Source: Rhodocyclaceae bacterium (GTDB taxonomy: Bacteria; Pseudomonadota; Gammaproteobacteria; Burkholderiales; Rhodocyclaceae). Taken from it: 64,000 bases of DNA. The stretch is taken from NCBI GenBank assembly GCA_020445945.1, contig JAGRFQ010000016.1, positions 1 through 64,000 on the forward strand, given 5' to 3'. The first letter of the stretch is position 1. Every line of letters begins with the position of its first letter. Of the stretch, positions 56,246-64,000 are shown in pieces. The position numbers and the translations under genes were made by a program. The notes under the pieces were generated by a model. It was not told the origin of the DNA and did no database searches. It was given only the letters and a program-made list of their open reading frames with translations.

Positions 56246-57454
56246 TCAGCCTTTGATGACGGCGGCGATGGCCTGCGCTACGGCGTTGATGTTTTTCGAG
56301 TTGAGCGCGGCCAGGCAGATCCGCCCTGACGAGACGGCGTAGATGCCGAAATCCTGCTTCAGCGCTTCGACCTGCTCGACGCTCAGACCGGTGAAAGAGA
56401 ACATCCCGCGCTGCCGGACGACGAAGGAGAAATCCTGCTCCACGCCGGCAGCGGCGATTTTTTCGACCAATGCGGCGCGCATCTCGCGAATGCGGTCGCG
56501 CATGCCGGCGAGTTCATCTTCCCATTGTGCGCGCAGCGCCGGGTCGGTGAGGACGGCAGCGACCACCGCGCCGCCATGGGTTGGCGGGTTGGAGTAGTTG
56601 GTGCGCACGACGCGCTTGAGTTGCGATAGCACGCGCGCGGATTCTTCGCGGTTTTCGGTGATTGCGGTCAGTGCGCCGACGCGCTCGCCGTAGAGCGAGA
56701 ACGATTTCGAGAAGGAGCTCGAGACGAAGAAGGTGAGGCCCGAGTCGGCGAACATGCGCAGCGCGGTGGCGTCTTGTTCGATGCCGTCGGCGAAGCCCTG
56801 GTAGGCCATGTCGACAAACGCGACCAGATTGCCTTCGCGGATCACCTCAATGACCTGTGTCCATTGCGTGGTAGTGAGGTCGGCGCCGGTGGGGTTGTGA
56901 CAGCAGGCGTGGAGGACGATGATCGAACCGGCGTCGACGGACTTGAGCCCGGCGAGCATGGCGTCGAAATTGACCCCGCGGGTGGCGGTGTCGTAGTACG
57001 GATAGGTGTCGACCTCGAAGCCGGCGGCTTCGAACAGCGCGCGGTGATTCTCCCAGCTCGGGTTGCTGATGTAGACCCTGGCGTTCGGGTCGATGCGGTG
57101 CAGGAAGTCGGCACCGACCTTGAGCGCGCCGGTGCCGCCGAGTGCCTCGAGCGTGACCGCGCGGCCGGCGGCGACGAGCGCCGAGTCGGCGCCGAACAGC
57201 AGTGTCTGCACCGCTTTGTTGTAGACCGCGGCGCCTTCGATCGGCTGGTAGCCGCGCGGCGGGGCGCTTTGCAGGCGCGCCGCTTCCGCCGCCTTGACCG
57301 CCCCGAGCAGCGGGATCTTGCCGTTGTCGTCGTAGTACACGCCGACGCCCAGATTCACCTTGGTCGCGCGGGTGTCGGCCTGAAAGGCTTCGGTCAGGCC
57401 GAGAATCGGGTCGCGGGGGGCCAGTTCAACGGCGGAAAAAATCGACGAGGTCAT
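56246..57454 (-). CDS. Aspartate/aromatic amino-acid aminotransferase
   Basis: PLP-dependent class I aminotransferase of the AspC/TyrB type. 402 aa. N-terminal [43 protein letters not shown] and the PLP lysine in [18 protein letters not shown]. The C-terminal Arg that binds the substrate carboxylate is in [12 protein letters not shown]. Aspartate versus aromatic preference cannot be settled from sequence. The start at 57454 has GGAGAA upstream; the two ATGs before it are unlikely. Divergent from uvrB across 139 bp. Confidence 0.93.
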   Translation of the reverse strand: MTSSIFSAVELAPRDPILGLTEAFQADTRATKVNLGVGVYYDDNGKIPLLGAVKAAEAARLQSAPPRGYQPIEGAAVYNKAVQTLLFGADSALVAAGRAVTLEALGGTGALKVGADFLHRIDPNARVYISNPSWENHRALFEAAGFEVDTYPYYDTATRGVNFDAMLAGLKSVDAGSIIVLHACCHNPTGADLTTTQWTQVIEVIREGNLVAFVDMAYQGFADGIEQDATALRMFADSGLTFFVSSSFSKSFSLYGERVGALTAITENREESARVLSQLKRVVRTNYSNPPTHGGAVVAAVLTDPALRAQWEDELAGMRDRIREMRAALVEKIAAAGVEQDFSFVVRQRGMFSFTGLSVEQVEALKQDFGIYAVSSGRICLAALNSKNINAVAQAIAAVIKG

Positions 57455-57593
57455 TGCTTCTCCATCCATGTGCCGCAAGCGTCGTGCGGCGAGTCAGGTT
57501 GCGTCGCGTACGGTGACGCGGAATAATCAAAAGCTTGTGCCGACTTCACGTACCACGGCATTTCGTCGTGGTGTGAAAAAGAAAAATTCTAGC

Positions 57594-59660
<2,067 letters not shown>

Positions 59661-59662
59661 AT

Positions 59663-60136
59663 GTGGTTCAACGGATTCTTTTCGTCTGTACGGGCAACAT
59701 CTGCCGCTCGCCCACCGCCGAGGGGGTAACGCGCCACTGGCTGCGGATGGTCGGCCTCGATGGCGCGGTGACGGTCGATTCGGCCGGTACGCAGGGCTAC
59801 CATGCCGGCGAGGCACCGGATGCGCGCAGTCAGCGCGCCGCGGCCCGGCGCGGTTACGACTTGTCGCGCCTGCGCGCCCGCAAGCTGGTCGAGGCGGACT
59901 ACGCGCGCTTCGACTTGCTCCTCGCGATGGACAGGGGCCACCTCGACATCATGCAGCGCAAATGCCCGCCGGCCCACCAGCACAAGTTGCGGCTGTTCCT
60001 CAGCTACGCACCGGAGCTGGCGCAGGACGAAGTGCCCGACCCCTACTACGGCGAAGCAACGGGCTTCGATCGGGTGCTCAGCCTGTGCGAGGCCGGCGCG
60101 CAGGGGCTGATCGACATGTTGCGCGACGCACATTGA
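59663..60136 (+). CDS. Low-molecular-weight protein tyrosine phosphatase
   Basis: 157 aa. Active-site loop FVCTGNICRSPTAEGV (C-x5-R-S) at the N-terminus and the general-acid Asp in VPDPYYGEATGF. GTG start at 59663, with AGGAG 5 bp before it, overlapping the end of the uvrB operon region (2 bp after the uvrB stop). An ATG at 59661 is out of frame. Usual roles are control of exopolysaccharide synthesis or arsenate-like reduction; here the uvrB linkage is common in betaproteobacteria and gives no clue to the substrate. Confidence 0.93.
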   Translation: MVQRILFVCTGNICRSPTAEGVTRHWLRMVGLDGAVTVDSAGTQGYHAGEAPDARSQRAAARRGYDLSRLRARKLVEADYARFDLLLAMDRGHLDIMQRKCPPAHQHKLRLFLSYAPELAQDEVPDPYYGEATGFDRVLSLCEAGAQGLIDMLRDAH

Positions 60137-60259
60137 ACCGCGTGCAGAATTGACGCTGCCCCGCCCGGCCGGGATACTCCCGCCCCTGGCGCCGCTGCCG
60201 CGCCGCACTATTTGGCCCGACCGCGTTGTGCGGGCAGGTCCCGTTGGAGTTTCTCCCGC

Positions 60260-62191
60260 ATGATCATTCTCAAAGACGTCACCCTGCGCCGCAGCGCCAA
60301 GGTGGTGCTGGACGACGCTTCGGCGACCTTGAATCCCGGCGAGAAGGTCGGTCTGGTAGGGCGCAACGGCGCCGGCAAGTCGAGCCTGTTCGCGCTGCTC
60401 AACGGCACATTGCACGAAGACGCGGGCGATTTTTCGATCCCCGCGCAGTGGCGCATGGCGCAGGTGGCGCAGGAGATGCCCGAGACCGCGCAGTCGGCCA
60501 CCGACTTCGTGATCGAGGGCGATACCGCGCTGACGGCGGCGCAGGCCGAGGTGCATGCGGCCGAGGCCAGCGACGACGGCGAACGCATGGCGTATGCCTA
60601 CATGGCGCTGCATGACGCCGGCGCGCACGACGCGCAAGCCCGTGCGCAGGCGCTGATTCTCGGCCTCGGCTTCAAGACCACCGAGCTGTGCAACCCGGTC
60701 AACAGCTTCTCGGGCGGCTGGCGCATGCGCCTGCAGCTGGCGCGGGCGCTGATGTGCCCGTCCGACCTGCTGCTGCTCGACGAACCGACCAACCACCTCG
60801 ACCTCGACGCCCTGGTGTGGCTCGAAGCCTGGCTCAAGCGCTACGCCGGCACGCTGCTGGTGATCAGCCACGACCGCGAATTTCTCGACGCGATCACCGA
60901 CGTCACGCTGCATATCGACAACGCCAAACTCACCCGCTACGGCGGCAACTACAGCACCTTCGAGGACACCCGCGCGCTGCAGATGGAATTGCAGCAGAAC
61001 GCCTACGCCAAGCAGCAGGACAAGATCGCCCACCTGCAGAAGTTCATTGCCCGCTTCAAGGCCAAGGCCAGCAAGGCCAAGCAGGCGCAGAGCCGGGTCA
61101 AGGCGCTGGACCGCATGGAGAAGATCGCGCCGGTGCTGGCCAGCGCGGACTTCACTTTCGAGTTCAAGGAGCCGGCCAACCTGCCCAACCCGATGCTGGC
61201 CATGGACTCGGCCTGCTTCGGCTACCCGCCGCCGGCCGATGCACCGGCCGGTACGCCGCCGACGGTGATCGTGCGCGGGGTGAGCAAGTCGGTGATGGCC
61301 GGCCAGCGCATCGGCATCCTCGGCGCCAACGGCCAGGGCAAATCCACGCTGGTGAAAACCATCGCGCGTACGCTCAAGCCGATCAGCGGTGACGTGGTCG
61401 AAGGCAAGGGGCTGAACATCGGCTACTTCGCGCAGCAGGAGCTGGACGTGCTGCGCCCCCTCGACAACCCGCTCGAACACATGGTGCGCATGGCCCGGGA
61501 GGGCGGCGTGCCGGCCGGGCAGAGCGGGCGCGAGCAGGATCTGCGCACCTTCCTTGGCACCTTCAATTTCAGCGGCGACATGGTCAAGCAGCCGGTGGGC
61601 ACCATGAGCGGCGGCGAGAAGGCGCGGCTGGTGCTGTGCATGATCGTCTGGCAGCGGCCCAACCTGCTGCTGCTCGATGAGCCGACCAACCACCTCGACC
61701 TGGCCACCCGCGAGGCGCTGGCGATGGCGCTCAACGAGTTCGAAGGCACGGTGATGCTGGTCAGCCACGACCGTTCGCTGCTGCGTTCGGTGTGTGACGA
61801 GTTCTGGCTGGTGTCGCACGGCGGCATCGCGCCCTTCGATGGCGACCTCGACGACTATCAGCGTTATCTGCTCGACGAAGCGAAGCGCGTGCGCGAGAGC
61901 GTGAAGGCCTCGCAGAAGGCGGCGAAGGAAGCTGCCCCGGTGGCGGCTGCGCCGGCGGTCAAGAAGGACAGCGCCGAGCTCAAGTCGTTGCGGCGCGACC
62001 TCGGCCGGCTGGAGCAGACCATTCTCGAGCTGCAGACCCAAAAGCACGGCCTGGAGGCGCGGCTGGCCTCGACGCGGTCAGCACAGCAGATCGGCGAGAT
62101 CGGTGCCGAGGTGCAGGCGCTGGCCGATGTGCTGGCCGGGCATGAGGACCGCTGGCTGGCGTTGTCGGAGCAGATTGAAGCGGCGTCGTGA
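60260..62191 (+). CDS. ABC-F family ATP-binding protein (YheS type)
   Basis: 643 aa with two ABC domains and no membrane part, so it acts on ribosomes rather than in transport. First Walker A GRNGAGKSSLF, signature NSFSGGWRMRLQLARAL, Walker B LLLLDEPTNHLDLDALVWLE. Second Walker A GANGQGKSTLVK, signature GTMSGGEKARLVL and LLLLDEPTNHLDL again. The inter-domain linker holds the P-site tRNA interaction motif region (KQAQSRVKALDRMEKI). A C-terminal coiled coil follows (LKSLRRDLGRLEQTILELQ). GGAG lies 11 bp before the ATG. Antibiotic resistance is possible but not implied. Confidence 0.93.
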   Translation: MIILKDVTLRRSAKVVLDDASATLNPGEKVGLVGRNGAGKSSLFALLNGTLHEDAGDFSIPAQWRMAQVAQEMPETAQSATDFVIEGDTALTAAQAEVHAAEASDDGERMAYAYMALHDAGAHDAQARAQALILGLGFKTTELCNPVNSFSGGWRMRLQLARALMCPSDLLLLDEPTNHLDLDALVWLEAWLKRYAGTLLVISHDREFLDAITDVTLHIDNAKLTRYGGNYSTFEDTRALQMELQQNAYAKQQDKIAHLQKFIARFKAKASKAKQAQSRVKALDRMEKIAPVLASADFTFEFKEPANLPNPMLAMDSACFGYPPPADAPAGTPPTVIVRGVSKSVMAGQRIGILGANGQGKSTLVKTIARTLKPISGDVVEGKGLNIGYFAQQELDVLRPLDNPLEHMVRMAREGGVPAGQSGREQDLRTFLGTFNFSGDMVKQPVGTMSGGEKARLVLCMIVWQRPNLLLLDEPTNHLDLATREALAMALNEFEGTVMLVSHDRSLLRSVCDEFWLVSHGGIAPFDGDLDDYQRYLLDEAKRVRESVKASQKAAKEAAPVAAAPAVKKDSAELKSLRRDLGRLEQTILELQTQKHGLEARLASTRSAQQIGEIGAEVQALADVLAGHEDRWLALSEQIEAAS

Positions 62192-62324
62192 GGCAGAGCG
62201 CACGGCCCCGGTGCCAGCACCGGCGACGGGCTGATCGGCCGGGTCGGTCAAGCCCCCGCGCGGGGAGCACTTTGGGACGCACCAGCGCCTGGCTGCGGCG
62301 CGGATGCGTCGCCTGCGTTCAGCC

Positions 62325-63059
62325 TCAGAACGTTACCCGCTCCGATGCGGCGACCCGGCCGCCTTCCACGCGCACAGTGTCGCCCGGTGCCCACACCGGA
62401 GGCTCGTCCTGGTCGATGGTGCGCACGCTGCCGTCGTTCATGTGCACGGTGATGCGGTAGCGCGTGGTTGGCGTCATGTTGCGTTCCACGTTATGGCCGG
62501 CGACGCCGCCGATCACCGCGCCGGCGATGGTCGCCAGATCCTTGCCGCTGCCTTTGCCGACCTGATTGCCGAGCAGGCCACCGACTACACCGCCGGCCAC
62601 GGCGCCCAGCCCACTGCCCTTGCCGCGGCGGTTGAGGGTTTCAACGCTGGCGACGACGCCGCAATCCGGGCAGTAGCGTGCTACCGGCTGTACGGCCGGC
62701 GCGGTGGGTTGCTGGCGCGGTGCGGCGGCGACGGGGGCCGGCTGCGATCGGGTGGTGGCCGGCGGCGCTTCCTGCGTGGCGACCGGCGCGGGCGTCTCGG
62801 CAATCCTGGCCGTCGGCGTGGGGGAGACGTCGGCCGGGCTCAGAATCGCGGCGGGCGCGGGCTCGGTTGCCGGTTTTTCGGTCGGCTCGGCGGTCGCCAG
62901 CAGCTCGGGCTTGAGGGCCGCGTCGGAGTTTGGCAGCCAGCCCATGAATGCGGCGGTACCGGTCAGGCAGAAGGCGATGATGGCGATTGCCATCAGCCAT
63001 TGCACCGGGTGGAGGGTTTTGCGCATGTTTGCGGTCTCGTGAGTGGAATTCATGGGCAT
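62325..63059 (-). CDS. Glycine-zipper 2TM-domain envelope protein
   Basis: 244 aa. One N-terminal membrane helix (WLMAIAIIAFCLTGTAAFMGWL), a Pro/Ala/Thr-rich linker (about 50-125), then YCPDCGVVASVETL with a CxxC pair, and a glycine-zipper region GLGAVAGGVVGGLLGNQVGKGSGKDLATIAGAVIGGVAGHNVE-like in layout (Gly every four residues). A beta-rich tail ends the protein (YRITVHMNDGSVRTID). Such proteins sit in the envelope and their role is mostly unknown. Starts at 63059, 63053 or 63026 are possible; no ribosome-binding site decides. Confidence 0.82.
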   Translation of the reverse strand: MPMNSTHETANMRKTLHPVQWLMAIAIIAFCLTGTAAFMGWLPNSDAALKPELLATAEPTEKPATEPAPAAILSPADVSPTPTARIAETPAPVATQEAPPATTRSQPAPVAAAPRQQPTAPAVQPVARYCPDCGVVASVETLNRRGKGSGLGAVAGGVVGGLLGNQVGKGSGKDLATIAGAVIGGVAGHNVERNMTPTTRYRITVHMNDGSVRTIDQDEPPVWAPGDTVRVEGGRVAASERVTF

Positions 63060-63133
63060 TTAACGTGAGCTGCGCGGGCCGCGCGGACGACGGAAAGAAA
63101 GGCTTACAAATGGTGTGTCCAGTCCGGGTGTGC

Positions 63134-64000
63134 TCAGTCCGCCTCCGGCGCGCACGACCGGCGCGCGCGGCGCAGCGCGAAGCGGGCCGGGTCGATGGCG
63201 TCGGCCAGATCGCGCTCGATCGGGTGCGGATCGCCGTCGAGCCGGCTGGCGAGGGTTTCGGCGGCGATCGTCGACCACACCAGGCCGCGCGCGCCAAAGC
63301 CGGACACCGCGTACAGCCCCGGCTGGCGCGGGATGTCGGCGAGCGGCGTCTCCGGCGGCAGTGCAAGCGACGCGACCACGCCGCCGACCATCGGCAGGCG
63401 GTCGGGCGATACCGGGCGAAAGCCCACCCGGCCGTCGCCGGCGGCGGCGTCCACCGTGGCGCTGAAGCCGGGGAGAATGAAATCCAGCTTGGCGAGGTTA
63501 TCGGCGTGCTCCTCGGCGCGCAGTTCGGGGGCCTCGTCGTCGGCGACAAAACTCGCCCCGGCGCAGCGCACACCGTCGATCGCCGGGCTCACGTAGCCGA
63601 GCCGGCACACCACGACGCGCGGCACGCTGTCGGCCGCGGCGGGCAGATGGCTGACTTGGCCGCGCGCGCTGCGCACCGGCAGGCTGCGCGCGGCTTCGAA
63701 GTGGCGGATGCCGGTGCCGTTGGCGAGGATCAGCGTTTCGGTCTGGTCAACGACTGCGCCGGCGGTGTCGAACAGCTGCCACACCGTGCCGATGCGGGCG
63801 ATGCGCTCGACCGGCGTGTTGAAGCGTGCGGCGATGCCGGCGGCGGCGAGATTGGCGCTGCACAGCGACGGTGGCTGTACCCAGCCGCTGCCCGGAAACC
63901 ACCAGCCGCCCGCCGCCACCGGCCAGCCGGCGAGCGCCGCGGCGTCGGACGAGTCGACAAAACGCAGGTAGTCCGCGGGCGGGCGTTGCGCCGCGACAAC
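63134..64000 (-). CDS. mnmC: tRNA-modifying oxidoreductase MnmC (C-terminal domain), 5' end outside window
   Basis: FAD-dependent removal of the carboxymethyl group in forming mnm5s2U34 of tRNA. The frame stays open to the window edge on the minus strand, so only the C-terminal half is seen. Landmarks are GGWWFPGSGWVQPPSLC, TLILANGTGIRHF, GFRPVSPDRLPMVGGV and GLYAVSGFGARGLVWS, matching the MnmC2 domain. Whether it is fused to the N-terminal methyltransferase (MnmC1) cannot be seen. Confidence 0.9.
   Translation of the reverse strand, partial: VVAAQRPPADYLRFVDSSDAAALAGWPVAAGGWWFPGSGWVQPPSLCSANLAAAGIAARFNTPVERIARIGTVWQLFDTAGAVVDQTETLILANGTGIRHFEAARSLPVRSARGQVSHLPAAADSVPRVVVCRLGYVSPAIDGVRCAGASFVADDEAPELRAEEHADNLAKLDFILPGFSATVDAAAGDGRVGFRPVSPDRLPMVGGVVASLALPPETPLADIPRQPGLYAVSGFGARGLVWSTIAAETLASRLDGDPHPIERDLADAIDPARFALRRARRSCAPEAD

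Noticed and set aside
57455..57593. LexA/SOS box between aspC and uvrB
   Set aside because: No CTGT-N8-ACAG pattern. The CCACG/CGTGG dyad present is not a LexA site.
59661..59663. ATG at 59661 as the phosphatase start
   Set aside because: It is out of frame with the C-x5-R motif; the GTG at 59663 is in frame and correctly spaced from AGGAG.

Overview
The window is 64 kb of dense, GC-rich bacterial chromosome, nearly all of it coding. It fits a betaproteobacterium, most likely of the Rhodocyclales (Azoarcus/Thauera/Zoogloea type). The clues are a DUF3567 gene (a betaproteobacterial family), the order mdh / gntR / sdhCDAB-sdhE-gltA-odhA-odhB-lpdA, a B12-dependent class II ribonucleotide reductase, and a soluble NAD-linked [NiFe] hydrogenase. 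The genus is an inference; no rRNA gene is present to settle it.

1-7 kb: the 3' part of relA (stringent response), a tRNA-Val with its own promoter and terminator, gltX, and on the minus strand nrdJ. 7-12 kb: a compact hoxFUYHW operon encoding a soluble NAD-reducing hydrogenase and its maturation protease, with a candidate sigma-54 promoter and an 18-bp perfect palindrome in the long nrdJ-hoxF intergenic region. 12-20 kb: mostly minus-strand genes (HDOD protein, CDF metal exporter, PilZ-like protein, DUF2189 membrane protein, alpha/beta hydrolase plus O-acetylhomoserine sulfhydrylase, DUF465), with one plus-strand EEP-family gene. 20-27 kb: DUF3567, greB, a chemoreceptor with a sigma-28-like promoter, htpG behind a near-perfect heat-shock promoter, a ClC chloride channel/antiporter and 3-hydroxybutyryl-CoA dehydrogenase.

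27-41 kb: central carbon metabolism. A CitE-like lyase and mdh lie on the minus strand. Divergent from them is a GntR/HutC regulator followed by succinate dehydrogenase, SdhE, citrate synthase and the three subunits of 2-oxoglutarate dehydrogenase. Dyad symmetries overlap the mdh promoter and lie before sdhC, which suggests the GntR protein controls this TCA-cycle block. 41-51 kb: zapE, a secretin-N-like protein, a DinG/YoaA helicase, an M20 amidohydrolase, an FtsX-like permease, rmuC and moaA, several with overlapping start and stop codons.

51-64 kb: an accessory-looking secreted protein with a peptidoglycan-binding module and a C-terminal phospholipase-A2-like CxxHD motif, next to a tRNA-Asn that has a perfect sigma-70 promoter. 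Then come an unusual winged-helix/TM/AsmA-like protein, an aromatic/aspartate aminotransferase, uvrB, a low-molecular-weight phosphotyrosine phosphatase, an ABC-F ATPase, a glycine-zipper protein and the 3' part of mnmC. I saw no insertion sequence, prophage, CRISPR array or rRNA. The least ordinary items are the PLA2-like secreted protein, the AsmA-like protein with a cytoplasmic winged helix, and the regulatory region shared by nrdJ and hox.
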